A stretch of DNA of 64,000 nt. It comes from Bradyrhizobium sp. DOA9. GTDB lineage: Bacteria > Pseudomonadota > Alphaproteobacteria > Rhizobiales > Xanthobacteraceae. This document shows, in pieces, positions 7,883-18,808 of this stretch (its first letter is position 1; each line of letters opens with the position of its first letter). The notes below the pieces were generated by a model. The model was given only the letters and a program-made list of their open reading frames with translations, was not told where the DNA came from and ran no database searches. The position numbers and the translations under genes were made by a program. The stretch is from positions 255,690 through 319,689 of the forward strand of contig NZ_DF820425.1 in assembly GCF_000617845.2 (NCBI RefSeq), in the 5' to 3' direction.

Positions 7883-9039
7883 CGCGGTTCGAAACCATTC
7901 AGCGTCTCGACGGCGCGAGCCACGATCTGCTCCTCATCCCATTGAAGACGTTCGAAGCACACCGCGATCCGTCCTGTGGGATCAAGAATGAAGAGCTCGA
8001 TACGGTGACGGTTCACGAGCGCTTCACCAAAATTGACACCAAGCTCGAAATACGAGCGCAACGCGTCATTCCCCTCGACGGCCCGTAGCATCCGATGATC
8101 CTCATCCGTGCGCACGGCACGGTCCTGGCCATACACCCGCAAGCGTTCGGCCCGATCGAACTCCGGATCATACGTGATCGCAGCCGTCCGGATCCGTCCT
8201 GCGAGACCCCGCGCGCCAAGCAATGCCTGGATGCGCGCCAGCTTCGTGACGGTGAGCGAGCACTTCATCGGATTGTCGCAGCGGGTATAGAAAAAGACCA
8301 CGATCGCAGGCTTGCCTCCGAAGAACTCAAGGAACCTCAGCGACTTCCCGTCTTGATCTTGCATCAGGACGAAATTGATCGAGCTGGGCTCCCGGCTTTC
8401 CGTCGCTCCCCTGATCGAGACGCTTCCGGCCGCTGGCAAGCCACCGCAGCATGAAGGAATGGCGCGGTCGGGCTCTCGGATGGCCTGCAGGGTCCGGTCG
8501 AGATCGAGCCGCAACTTCCGTGACAGACCGTGCTCCGCGCGCCAGCTCTCGAGCTGGGGTTGAACCGCTAGCGCGTTCGGACCGAGCCAGGCCAGGGCGG
8601 CCAGCAATTCCGATACCGCGCTGGTCCCGGTGGATGAGGTCGCATACTCGCCGTACCTCTCGAACGAAACCGGCTCGTCGTGGAATCGAATCCGGTCGAG
8701 CGCCCGCGCGACAAAGGGCGCAAAGGCCTCGTTCGGCTTCGGATAGCAACGCAATGCGCGCGCCGCGGCGGCGATCAGGTAGGCATCGATGCCCGTATCC
8801 AGCTCTTCGAGCACGAAGATCAGTGCCTGATCCGACAGTCCGATCCGCGCCAGGGCAAGCAGAATCCAACCTCGCATCTGGACGACCGTCGCTGTCCCTC
8901 GCCCGGCGTAGACAGGATGCTCTTCGCGCAGGAGGTCCGTGAGTTCCGCACCACCGACCGGATCGGCAGAGAGCATGCCGACCAGATCGGCAAATCGGTC
9001 CTCGGACATCACGCTCGTTGCGTCGCCGGAAGCGGGCAT
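7879..9039 (-). CDS. HEAT-like repeat protein fused to a SCO1/thioredoxin-like domain
   Basis: In this 386-residue protein, residues about 15-190 are helical, HEAT-like (LLALARIGLSDQALIF, AAAARALRCYP). Residues about 215-380 look like a SCO1/SenC thioredoxin fold: KPAIVVFFYTRCDNPMKCSL, TYDPEFDRAERL and NRHRIELFILDPTGRI. SCO proteins bind copper through CxxxC plus a His. Here the cysteines are Cys254 and Cys260 (CX5C) and the His is at about 345. An extra Cys197-Cys198 pair lies in the linker. It is the last gene of the tyrosinase unit, two bases after the preceding gene, so copper handling for tyrosinase is a reasonable inference. No signal peptide was seen; ATG at codon 11 is an alternative start. 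Confidence 0.75.
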   Translation of the reverse strand: MPASGDATSVMSEDRFADLVGMLSADPVGGAELTDLLREEHPVYAGRGTATVVQMRGWILLALARIGLSDQALIFVLEELDTGIDAYLIAAAARALRCYPKPNEAFAPFVARALDRIRFHDEPVSFERYGEYATSSTGTSAVSELLAALAWLGPNALAVQPQLESWRAEHGLSRKLRLDLDRTLQAIREPDRAIPSCCGGLPAAGSVSIRGATESREPSSINFVLMQDQDGKSLRFLEFFGGKPAIVVFFYTRCDNPMKCSLTVTKLARIQALLGARGLAGRIRTAAITYDPEFDRAERLRVYGQDRAVRTDEDHRMLRAVEGNDALRSYFELGVNFGEALVNRHRIELFILDPTGRIAVCFERLQWDEEQIVARAVETLNGFEPR

Positions 9040-9040
9040 T

Positions 9041-9904
9041 CTACCGATCGTATTTGCTGAGGAAACGGCGCGCGGACTGCCTGTATTTCGCGGGCGTCTT
9101 GGACGAGTTGAAGCGAGTGACGCTCAGCATCAGGGCCTTGTCCTTGGCCAACTTGGCGTCATCGCCGAATTGCTCCAGCGCGGTCAAGCTGGTGGCCTTG
9201 ATATCCGAATAGTCCGATTTGTCCTTCAGGATCTTGAGTGCCTGCTGCTGCAGCTTTTGGGGATTCAGCGAGTGCAATGCAGAGGCTGCGATCTGCCGAT
9301 TTTCACGCAACTCCTTCTTGTCGCGGAGCACCTTCTCGAACATCGGCGCCGACTTGACGTCTGCCGCCAGCAGACGCAATGCCTCACGCTTCGCGTCCTG
9401 GTTCGGCGGCTTCTTCACGATCGCGCGCGCCACCGAATACGCTCCGGCATGAGCGTCGTTGCCGAGAAGCTGAAGCGCTTTCTCCGGCGGAAGCAGCGCC
9501 TTGGCGGGATTCTTCAGGCCGTCCAGGAGCTTCTTTTGCGCAAATCCATCCTTGTTGCGCATGAGAATGCCGAGCGAACGCCGCCGTAGCTGCTCATGAG
9601 AATCGGTCGAGACCTCGCGTAAGGCCGCAATGTAGTCCGCACTGACGGATTCGAAATTGGGGACGCTAAAAGCCGCCGCACCGAGCGATTGCAGCGCAGC
9701 CATCCGTACCTCGATGAGCTTGCCGGTATCGCACAAGACCTTCAATAGACGCTGAACATCGTCAGTGCTCTCTGCAACCTGGACAGGGGCCGGGCCGGAG
9801 GTGCTTCGCTTCCTCGTCGAGACCTTCTTCCTTGCTGCCTTCTTTTTCGCTGCCTTCTTTTTCGTTGCCTTCTTCTTTGCGACCTTCCGCTTCGCTGCCA
9901 TCAT
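9041..9904 (-). CDS. HEAT-like repeat protein with Lys-rich histone-like tail
   Basis: The 287-residue product begins with a roughly 35-residue Lys/Ala tail (KRKVAKKKATKKKAAKK) like histone H1 or AlgP C-termini. This is followed by helical repeats of HEAT type (LIEVRMAALQSLGAAAF, HEQLRRRSLGILMRN, ENRQIAASALHSL). The tail suggests binding to a polyanion. The tyrosinase gene ends 23 bases upstream and the SCO-like gene starts almost immediately downstream, so all three are probably co-transcribed. I do not recognise a characterised homologue. Confidence 0.75.
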   Translation of the reverse strand: MMAAKRKVAKKKATKKKAAKKKAARKKVSTRKRSTSGPAPVQVAESTDDVQRLLKVLCDTGKLIEVRMAALQSLGAAAFSVPNFESVSADYIAALREVSTDSHEQLRRRSLGILMRNKDGFAQKKLLDGLKNPAKALLPPEKALQLLGNDAHAGAYSVARAIVKKPPNQDAKREALRLLAADVKSAPMFEKVLRDKKELRENRQIAASALHSLNPQKLQQQALKILKDKSDYSDIKATSLTALEQFGDDAKLAKDKALMLSVTRFNSSKTPAKYRQSARRFLSKYDR

Positions 9905-9927
9905 CTCATCTCCCCGCGCAAGGCGCG

Positions 9928-11157
9928 CTAGATCTGGACATCATCATAGCCGAATCCCATGTTGGCTGCGGCATTGATAGCGCCGGGATAGTCGATGCAG
10001 TCCTTGACACGCGGCTGCAGCCCCGGCGCCGCGACGCAGGGGGATGCGGCCAACGTCCCGCCCGGCGCATCCGGCGGACGCGTAGGGTCCGCGGGGCTGG
10101 TGATGCCATTCCACGGCCACATCGTATCATTCAGCTTGTGGCCTGGCCGACTGGTTGGTCTCTCGTCGAACGACGCCGCCGTCGCTGGATCGAAGCGCCC
10201 GTTCTGGCGCTGCCACTTTGCCCACAGCCGATCGACGTTGCAGTGAAGCAGGAAAAACAGCGGGTCCTTCGCCGCGGTCGTGGGATCTTGAATGGAACCG
10301 CCAAAGCTGGTGTGTGCAAGGCCGTGCGGATCTCCTTCCATGCCCCTGAACGTGCGAAACTGACTGCCCAGCGCCAGCGTTTGCGCTTCTTTCATTGGAT
10401 TTGGCGGAGCCTGCGACGTGGGAAAGTCCGGCGTGCGGTGGATTCCGGGAGTGCCATCCGTCACCCAGAACTCCAGCGGATTGCCATTGCGGAATTTCAC
10501 GGTGCCATTTGCGTCGGACTCGCCCAGGAAATCGCGTGTGAACAGGTTCGGAGCGGGCTGGTCGAAGCGCCAATAAGGTAGCGCCACACTTGGGTCGATC
10601 GCCTGAAGCTCGCGCTCGAGGTCGAGCAGATAGGCGCGATGCCATGGCAGGAATCCGGGCGCGGCATGCGCCTGCCGATAGCCGGACGCCTTGTGCATGT
10701 TATTGAAATCCGCGAAGCGACCGAGGCCCTGATTGTTGAGCTTTGCAAACGCCGCAATGAACCGATCGCGCTCGCCGTTCGTCAGCTTATTGGCATTCTT
10801 GCGGATGCGCACCATCAGCTGGGAAGATCCGACGAGCGTGCTTCCCACGCGTGCCTCGATCTTCACGTCTCCGGGCTTCGTGCTCGGCTGGCCAAATCTC
10901 CCGGCAACGAAAAACGGGACCGTCGTGCCGTTCGTCGGGACCGTCAGGGTCAGGCTGCTCGCCAACGCTCCGGTCATACCGCTGCGAAATCCGACTGCAC
11001 CGCCATTTGCCGCCGATACAGCGGCGATCCTGACGCTCACGGTCGACGCGCTGGCGCCAGAGGGGTCAGTCACGCGAATCCGGCACGGCGACGGTACCCA
11101 TGTCACGAACCGCGCCTCTGGAGCTGTGCTGTTGTTGATCTGCAGTTCGACGTTCAT
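9928..11157 (-). CDS. Tyrosinase (type 3 copper oxidase)
   Basis: The 409-residue enzyme has both type-3 copper sites. CuA is His155 (FNNMH), His164 and His173 (FLPWHRAYLLDLE). CuB is His278 (GDPHG), His282 (AHTSFGG) and His305 (FFLLHCNVDRLWAKW). Tyrosinases oxidise phenols to quinones. Residues 1-120 form an extra beta-rich domain. I use ATG 11157, with GGGGAGGG upstream, rather than the longer in-frame start. No signal peptide is evident. It is the first gene of a three-gene unit with two HEAT-like proteins, one carrying a SCO-like domain that may supply copper. Confidence 0.92.
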   Translation of the reverse strand: MNVELQINNSTAPEARFVTWVPSPCRIRVTDPSGASASTVSVRIAAVSAANGGAVGFRSGMTGALASSLTLTVPTNGTTVPFFVAGRFGQPSTKPGDVKIEARVGSTLVGSSQLMVRIRKNANKLTNGERDRFIAAFAKLNNQGLGRFADFNNMHKASGYRQAHAAPGFLPWHRAYLLDLERELQAIDPSVALPYWRFDQPAPNLFTRDFLGESDANGTVKFRNGNPLEFWVTDGTPGIHRTPDFPTSQAPPNPMKEAQTLALGSQFRTFRGMEGDPHGLAHTSFGGSIQDPTTAAKDPLFFLLHCNVDRLWAKWQRQNGRFDPATAASFDERPTSRPGHKLNDTMWPWNGITSPADPTRPPDAPGGTLAASPCVAAPGLQPRVKDCIDYPGAINAAANMGFGYDDVQI

Positions 11158-11350
11158 TAATGCGCCCTCCCCGCAACTGGACGGCCCAAACGACATTTTC
11201 TACGAGCAATGATCCACAATACAATCAGATCGTGCAGATGGCAAGGATCATCGACCCCGACCGAATGCCCTCCGGCCGGTGGTGAGTTGTTGGCTCTGAT
11301 GGCGTCGCGTCGCGTTCGGAGGGAAGCCCGGATGCGCCTGCGCTCCGCGC

Positions 11351-13087
11351 CTACCGCGGCAAGAGATTCGTCTTGGCGAGGTCCAGCACCTCGTCGCCGC
11401 GCCCGCTCATCACCGCGCGCAGCACCCAGAGGCTGAAGCCCTTGACCTGCTCGGCCGTGATGGTCGGCGGCATCGACAGCTCCTGCTTGGCGGTGACGAC
11501 GTCGAGCAGCGCCGGCCCATCGTGCGCCAGCATCTCCTTCATCGCGCCCGGAAGCTCGCCGGGATCCTCGACGCGCCTTGCAAAGATGCCCATCGCGCGC
11601 GCCATCGCGGCGAAGTCGGGGTTCTTCAGGTCGACATTGGTGTCGACGAAGCCCGCCGCCTTCATCTCCAGCGCGACGAAGCCGAGCACGCCATTGTTGA
11701 AGACGACCACCTTCACCGGCAGCTTCTCCTGCGTCAGCGTGATCAGATCGCCCATCAGCATGGTGAAGCCGCCGTCGCCGGAGAGCGAGATCACCTGGCG
11801 CCGGGGCTGGGCCGCCTGCGCGCCGATCGCCTGCGGCATGGCGTTGGCCATCGAGCCGTGCACGAAGGAGCCGATCAGCCGGCGGCGGCCGTTCATCTCG
11901 AGATAGCGCGCCGCCCACACCGTCGGGGTGCCGACATCGGCGGTGAAGACGGCATCGTCGGAGGCATGGTCGCTGATGACTTTTGCCAAATATTGCGGGT
12001 GGATCGGCTTGCTGCCCGGCGTGCCCTTGGCGAGCGAGTCCAGGCCCTCGCGCGCCTTCTTGTAGTGCGCGACGGCGTCGTCGAGATGCTTGCGCTGCGT
12101 CTTTGCCTTCAGCAGCGGCAGCAGCGCCTCGATGGTCAGCTTGACGTCGCCGACGAGACCGAGATCGATCCTGCAGCGCCGTCCGAGATTCTCCGGACGG
12201 ATGTCGATCTGCGCGACCTTGGCATCATCAGGGAAGAACTGCTTGTAGGGAAAGTCGGTGCCGAGCATCACCAGCGCGTCGCAGGCATGCATCGCGGCGT
12301 AGCCCGAGGAGAAGCCGATGAAGCCGGTCATGCCGACGTCATAGGCGTTGTCGTATTCGACGTGCTCCTTGCCGCCGAGCGCGTGCACGATCGGGCTCTT
12401 CAAGGTCTCGGCGAGCTGCATCAAAGGCGCATGCGCGCCGGCGCAGCCGCGGCCGCAGAACAGTGTGATGCGCTCGGCGCCGTTGAGGAGATCGGCCAGC
12501 GCCTGCAGCTCGTCCGCCTGCGGCACGACCTTCGGCGGAGCCAGCGCAAGACCGCGCGTCGTCGACAGCGCGCGCTTTGGAGGATTGCGGAACGCGACAT
12601 CGCCGGGCATGGCGACGACGGCAACGCCGCGCAGGCCCACCGCCGCGCGGATCGCGTTCTCCAGCACGTAAGGCAGCTGGCTCGGGTCCGACACCAGCTC
12701 GCAATAATGGCTGCATTCGCGGAACAGGTTTTGCGGATGCGTCTCCTGGAAATAGCCGCCGCCGATCTCGGCGGTCGGGATCTGCGCCGCGATCGCCAGC
12801 ACGGGAACGCGGCTGCGATGCGCATCGAACAGGCCGTTGATCAGGTGCAGATTGCCGGGGCCGCAGGAGCCCGCGCACACGGCAAGGCTGCCGGTCATCT
12901 CGGCTTCGCCGGCCGCAGCGAAGGCCGCGACCTCCTCGTGGCGGACATGGATCCATTCGATCGTGCCGCGGCGGCGCAGCGCCTCCGTGAGCGCGTTCAG
13001 ACTGTCGCCGACGATGCCGTAGATGCGCTTGACGCCGGCCTGTTCGAGCGTTGCCACGAACAGATCGGCCACGTTGTTGATCGCCAT
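11351..13087 (-). CDS. poxB: Pyruvate dehydrogenase (quinone), PoxB-type ThDP enzyme
   Basis: The 578-residue protein closely follows E. coli Pox[47 protein letters not shown] and [18 protein letters not shown]. Glu in RHEEV is the ThDP-activating residue. The ThDP motif [11 protein letters not shown]...NN lies near residue 430. PoxB oxidatively decarboxylates pyruvate to acetate and CO2, passing electrons to quinone at the membrane. ATG 13087 has AGGAG six bases upstream. It is transcribed apart from the dgo genes behind it (110-base spacer). Confidence 0.92.
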   Translation of the reverse strand: MAINNVADLFVATLEQAGVKRIYGIVGDSLNALTEALRRRGTIEWIHVRHEEVAAFAAAGEAEMTGSLAVCAGSCGPGNLHLINGLFDAHRSRVPVLAIAAQIPTAEIGGGYFQETHPQNLFRECSHYCELVSDPSQLPYVLENAIRAAVGLRGVAVVAMPGDVAFRNPPKRALSTTRGLALAPPKVVPQADELQALADLLNGAERITLFCGRGCAGAHAPLMQLAETLKSPIVHALGGKEHVEYDNAYDVGMTGFIGFSSGYAAMHACDALVMLGTDFPYKQFFPDDAKVAQIDIRPENLGRRCRIDLGLVGDVKLTIEALLPLLKAKTQRKHLDDAVAHYKKAREGLDSLAKGTPGSKPIHPQYLAKVISDHASDDAVFTADVGTPTVWAARYLEMNGRRRLIGSFVHGSMANAMPQAIGAQAAQPRRQVISLSGDGGFTMLMGDLITLTQEKLPVKVVVFNNGVLGFVALEMKAAGFVDTNVDLKNPDFAAMARAMGIFARRVEDPGELPGAMKEMLAHDGPALLDVVTAKQELSMPPTITAEQVKGFSLWVLRAVMSGRGDEVLDLAKTNLLPR

Positions 13088-13197
13088 GTCGGTCTCCTGC
13101 TGCGCCGGTCACACACTACACGATGCATAGACGTCAGCATCGCGGCAATATGAGACACAATAGGCGATGAGGAGTTCACGGCTTGTTTATGAGCGCG

Positions 13198-13830
13198 TCA
13201 GTCTTTCGCAATCGCCCGATCGTAGGCCGCGATCGTCACCTTGGCGCGCGTGGCGACGTCGGCGGCCGTCATGCCGGACTTGTAGAGGCTGGAGCCGAGC
13301 CCGAAGGCGGTGACGCCGCCCTTGATGTATTCGGCAAAGTTCTGCTCTGAGACGCCGCCGACCGCGGCGATCATCACGCCTGCCGGCAGCACGGCTTTGA
13401 TCGCGGCGATGCCGGAGGCGCCGAGCACGCTCGCCGGAAAGAACTTCAGGCTGGACGCGCCGGATCGCGCCGCCAGCAGCGCCTCGGTCGGAGAGAAGAC
13501 GCCGGGCATCGTCACCATGCCGTGCTGCTGCGCGCGCGCCAGCACCTCGGTGTCGACGTTGGGCGAGACCATGAGCCTGCCGCCGACGCCGTTGAGCCGA
13601 TCGACGTCTGCCGTGGTCAGCACCGTGCCGGCGCCGATCAATACGCCTGACGGCGCCTGCCTCACCGCCATCCCGATCGAGCGGAACGGATCGGGCGAGT
13701 TCAGGGGGATCTCGATCGCGGTCATGCCGGCCTCGATCAGCACGCCGACGATCGCCTCGGTCTCCTCGGGCTTGATGCCGCGCAGGATCGCGACCAGCGG
13801 CCGCTGCATCGGCGGAAAGGGAACGCTCAT
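13198..13830 (-). CDS. dgoA: 2-dehydro-3-deoxy-6-phosphogalactonate aldolase
   Basis: The 210-residue class I aldolase has the KDPG/KDPGal fold: VAILRGIKPEETEAIV, AIEIPLNSPDP, GAGTVLT and Schiff-base Lys129 in SLKFFPAS. It cleaves KDPGal into pyruvate and glyceraldehyde 3-phosphate in D-galactonate catabolism. It lies 14 bases after dgoK, so the two are one transcription unit. Galactonate rather than gluconate is favoured by the kinase partner and by the NSPDPF segment typical of DgoA. Confidence 0.9.
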   Translation of the reverse strand: MSVPFPPMQRPLVAILRGIKPEETEAIVGVLIEAGMTAIEIPLNSPDPFRSIGMAVRQAPSGVLIGAGTVLTTADVDRLNGVGGRLMVSPNVDTEVLARAQQHGMVTMPGVFSPTEALLAARSGASSLKFFPASVLGASGIAAIKAVLPAGVMIAAVGGVSEQNFAEYIKGGVTAFGLGSSLYKSGMTAADVATRAKVTIAAYDRAIAKD

Positions 13831-13844
13831 CTCTCGCAGTCCTT

Positions 13845-14759
13845 CTACTTCGCCCAGATCGCGGCAGCCGCCATCGACAGGCCGCGGCGAACGGCTTCAT
13901 CCGCATCGACCGGCTTGGCGGTCACCGACAACGCCTCGAAAGCGAGCCGATACAGCATTGCAAGCCGGCCCGCAGCAATCAGCTGGACGCCCGCTTGCAG
14001 CACGGAGCCGGAGAGCCCCGCCGCCAGCTCCACGCCGATCAACGTGCCCGACACCGTCTCGCGCGCCGCGGCCGGCGTGCCGCCGAACAGAAGCTGGCGC
14101 GACCGTGCCGTGAACAGCAGGTTGGCGGCGAAGGCCGGAGCGTCGAACGCGGCCTTCACGGCGGCCTTGAAGCTCGCAATGTCTTCGGCGTCATCGGCGC
14201 CGGCGATCGCGAGCGACAGGATGGTCTCGCGCGAGACAGCGCCGAACAGCTCGCCGGTCATGAAGGTGGAGAAGCGTTCGACCGTGCCGTCCTTCACGCG
14301 AACCCATTTCGAATGCGTGCCGGGCATGCAGACCAGCGCCTCGCCGGCGGCATCAAGGCCGAGCGCGCCGAGCAATTGCGTCTCCTCGGCGCGCATGACG
14401 TCGGGCGCGGCTGCATCGCGCTGGGCGATGCCCGGCAGGATGCGGATGTCGCGCGCCTCGCCCGGCACGCGCACCGCCTGTTTCAGGACGGCCGAGAGCC
14501 GTGCCGGCGTATCGACATAGCCGGCCTCGACCCAGCCCGTCTTGGCGCCCGCCATGCCGCAGACCAGAACCGGCAGATGATCCGGCGCGTCGACCGCGGC
14601 CAGATGCGCTTGCAGCACGGCGGGAAAGCCGGTCTTCGCCGCCGCCAACATGCCTTCGCCGCTGCGGCGCTCGGCCAGCACCCGGCCGGCGCGATCGACC
14701 AGCCAGAGCCGGAAGCTGCTGGTGCCCCAGTCGACCGCGACAAAAGCGGGTTCGGTCAT
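13845..14759 (-). CDS. dgoK: 2-dehydro-3-deoxygalactonokinase
   Basis: The 304-residue kinase begins FVAVDWGTSSFRLWLVD, the phosphate-binding start of DgoK. It continues with VCGMAGAKTGW, MPGTHSKWVRV and GELFGAVSRETIL, all family hallmarks. It phosphorylates 2-dehydro-3-deoxygalactonate, feeding the aldolase encoded downstream. I chose the ATG at 14759, which gives the usual length, over an upstream start. Dehydratase, transporter and regulator genes of the pathway are not in this window. Confidence 0.92.
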   Translation of the reverse strand: MTEPAFVAVDWGTSSFRLWLVDRAGRVLAERRSGEGMLAAAKTGFPAVLQAHLAAVDAPDHLPVLVCGMAGAKTGWVEAGYVDTPARLSAVLKQAVRVPGEARDIRILPGIAQRDAAAPDVMRAEETQLLGALGLDAAGEALVCMPGTHSKWVRVKDGTVERFSTFMTGELFGAVSRETILSLAIAGADDAEDIASFKAAVKAAFDAPAFAANLLFTARSRQLLFGGTPAAARETVSGTLIGVELAAGLSGSVLQAGVQLIAAGRLAMLYRLAFEALSVTAKPVDADEAVRRGLSMAAAAIWAK

Positions 14760-14913
14760 GTCAGGTCTCGTCCTCGTCTCATGGCCAAGACGCCGTCTCG
14801 CGACAGATGAGACGATGTCCAGCAGGCCCCCGTCGAGATACCGGCTATTGCGCGGGCAAACCAGCCCTTTCTCTTCAATTCGCGGCTCAGCCGTGCTGGC
14901 ACACCGCTTGCTC

Positions 14914-14944
14914 AAGGTTCATCACTCGACAAGGTTCGTCACTC
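14914..14944. repeat. Two direct repeats upstream of the monooxygenase gene
   Basis: AAGGTTCATCACTC (14914-14927) and AAGGTTCGTCACTC (14931-14944) are 13/14 identical with a 17-base period. They lie 50-80 bases upstream of the monooxygenase start in the spacer shared with divergent dgoK. They could bind a regulator, but this is inference. Confidence 0.45.
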
Positions 14945-14993
14945 AACTCCGTCAACGCGCGACAAGACGCGTCAACATCAGATGAGGAAACCC

Positions 14994-16091
14994 ATGGAGA
15001 TCGGCTATTTCACGATGCCTTCGCATCCGCCGGAGTGCGGCCTGAAGGAAGGGAACGACTGGGACCTGCAGGTCATGCGCTGGCTCGACGAGCTCGGCTA
15101 CCAGGAAGCCTGGGTCGGCGAGCACCACACGGCACCCTGGGAACCCAATCCTACGCCGGACCTCTTGATCGCGCAGGCCTTGATGCAGACCAAGCGCTTG
15201 CGCATCGGGCCGGGCGGTTTCCTGTTGCCCTATCACCACCCGGCCGAACTCGCCAACCGCGTGGCCATGCTGGACCATCTCTCCGAGGGCCGGCTCAATT
15301 TCGGCGTGGCGGCGAGCGGGCTGCCGAGCGACTGGGCGATGTTCAACGTCGACGGCATGAGCGGACAGAACCGCGACATGACCCGCGAGGCGCTCGAGAT
15401 CATCCTGAAGCTGTGGTCCGATCCCGCGCCGTTCACCTACAAGGGCAAGTTCTGGACGGTGACCAAGCCGGACACGATGTTCGACTTCCTCAAGCCCCAC
15501 ATCAAGCCGCTGCAGGCGCCGCATCCGCCGATCGGCGTTGCCGGGCTGTCGAAGAACTCGGACACGCTGAAGCTCGCAGGCGAGCGCGGCTTCATCCCGA
15601 TGAGCCTCAACCTCAACCCGGCCTATGTCTCCAGCCATTGGGACTCCGTCGAGATCGGCGCGGCCAAGACCGGGCGCAAGCCGAACCGGCAGGACTGGCG
15701 GCTGGTGCGCGAGGTGTTCGTCGCCGACACCGACGAGGAGGCGTGGCGGCTCTCGACCGGCGACATGATGGGCCGGATGATGAGCGAGTACTTCCTGCCG
15801 CTGCTCGGCCATTTCGGCTTCAAGGATTATCTGAAGCATGCCCCTGACGTGCCCGACAGCGACGTCACGGTGGAATATTGCGCCAAGCGGAACTGGATCG
15901 TCGGCTCGCCCGCGACGGTCGCCGAGAAGATCGAGAAGATCTACGAGGAGGTCGGCGGCTTCGGCGTGCTGCTCGTTTTCGGCTTCGACTACAAGCACAA
16001 GGCGGAAGCCTGGCACCACTCGCTCTCGCTGCTGAAGAACGAGGTGATGCCGCGCCTTGCGCATCTCGGCTCCGCGAAGAAGGCAGCTTGA
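14994..16091 (+). CDS. Luciferase-like (LLM class) flavin-dependent monooxygenase
   Basis: The 365-residue protein starts MEIGYFTMPSHPPE, with GAGGA ideally placed five bases before ATG 14994. Bacterial-luciferase-type segments include QEAWVGEHHTAPWEPNPTPD, LRIGPGGFLLPYHHP and FGVAASGLPSDW, followed by a C-terminal AETIEKIYEEVGGFG-like segment. Such enzymes use FMNH2 and oxygen to oxidise an organic substrate. The flavin reductase 58 bases downstream would supply the reduced flavin, giving a two-component system. The substrate is unknown. Confidence 0.9.
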   Translation: MEIGYFTMPSHPPECGLKEGNDWDLQVMRWLDELGYQEAWVGEHHTAPWEPNPTPDLLIAQALMQTKRLRIGPGGFLLPYHHPAELANRVAMLDHLSEGRLNFGVAASGLPSDWAMFNVDGMSGQNRDMTREALEIILKLWSDPAPFTYKGKFWTVTKPDTMFDFLKPHIKPLQAPHPPIGVAGLSKNSDTLKLAGERGFIPMSLNLNPAYVSSHWDSVEIGAAKTGRKPNRQDWRLVREVFVADTDEEAWRLSTGDMMGRMMSEYFLPLLGHFGFKDYLKHAPDVPDSDVTVEYCAKRNWIVGSPATVAEKIEKIYEEVGGFGVLLVFGFDYKHKAEAWHHSLSLLKNEVMPRLAHLGSAKKAA

Positions 16092-16149
16092 CGCTCAGCG
16101 GGTGCGGCGCGATCGTGCCGCACCCGCTTCTATTGTCGGAGATTTCCGC

Positions 16150-16704
16150 GTGACGGTCGACTCGAAGGATTTCAAGCAGGCGATGCGTCAATGCGCCGGC
16201 GCGGTGGCGTTGGTCACGGTGGGCGCCGAGCACGGCAAGCGCACGGGGCTGACGGTGACCTCGGCCTGCTCGTTGTCGGACAAGCCGCCCTCGCTGATCG
16301 TCTGTGTCAACCGCAACGCCAGCGCCCACGCGCGAATCCGCGAGGAAGGCGCGTTTGCCATCAACTTCCTGCATGAGGATCACGCGCTGCTCGCCCTCAC
16401 CTTCAGCGGCCAGAAGGGCGTCAACGGCGACGATCGCTTCGCCTTCGGGCAATGGACCCGTGGCGTGACCGGCGCGCCGGTGCTGGCGGATGCGGTGGCC
16501 GCGTTCGACTGCGTGCTGGCCCAGGAGTTCGAGACCACGACGCATTCGATCTTCGTCGGCGAAGTCCGCGGGGCGTCGCATTCGGCTGCGGCCACGCCGC
16601 TGGTATACCTGCGCAGCAACTTCCACACGCCGCGAGAACTTCGCGAGACGGTCGCGATCGGCGATCTCGACGCACGGCATCTGAGCTGGACGGATTTTTC
16701 GTAA
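16150..16704 (+). CDS. Flavin reductase-like FMN-binding protein
   Basis: The 184-residue protein shows the FMN-binding split-barrel of HpaC-type reductases: MRQCAGAVALVTVG near the N-terminus, LTVTSACSLSDKPPSLIVC, EGAFAINFLHEDHALLA and a late HSIFVGEVRG. The GTG at 16150 has GGAG eight bases upstream. It most likely reduces FMN or FAD with NAD(P)H for the preceding luciferase-like oxygenase. A palindromic repeat follows its stop codon. Confidence 0.88.
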   Translation: MTVDSKDFKQAMRQCAGAVALVTVGAEHGKRTGLTVTSACSLSDKPPSLIVCVNRNASAHARIREEGAFAINFLHEDHALLALTFSGQKGVNGDDRFAFGQWTRGVTGAPVLADAVAAFDCVLAQEFETTTHSIFVGEVRGASHSAAATPLVYLRSNFHTPRELRETVAIGDLDARHLSWTDFS

Positions 16705-16728
16705 GGTTCTCGCCGCGAATACAATATC

Positions 16729-16817
16729 GTAGGGCGGGCAAAGCGAAGCGTGCCCCACGTCCTGCCTATTGGTGAGACGACGTGGGCACGGCGCAAGTGC
16801 GCCTTTGCCCACCCTAC
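16729..16817. repeat. GTAGGGCGGGCAAAG palindromic element
   Basis: GTAGGGCGGGCAAAG at the left is mirrored by TTTGCCCACCCTAC at the right. Inner arms are CCACGTC/GACGTGG. It sits between the flavin reductase and the convergent sigma-54 activator and may serve as a two-way transcript end. Confidence 0.75.
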
Positions 16818-16861
16818 AATTCCGGATTCGCGGAGAGCCCTCTCACCCGTCTCGCCAGACG

Positions 16862-18712
<1,851 letters not shown>

Positions 18713-18808
18713 CGCGGACGTCTCCACCCTGTATTATTGTGCAAAGTCTGGCACCGCAGGCGGGGATGTCAATCGGGAACCGGGAATGTAGCTATTGCTG
18801 CACCGCCC

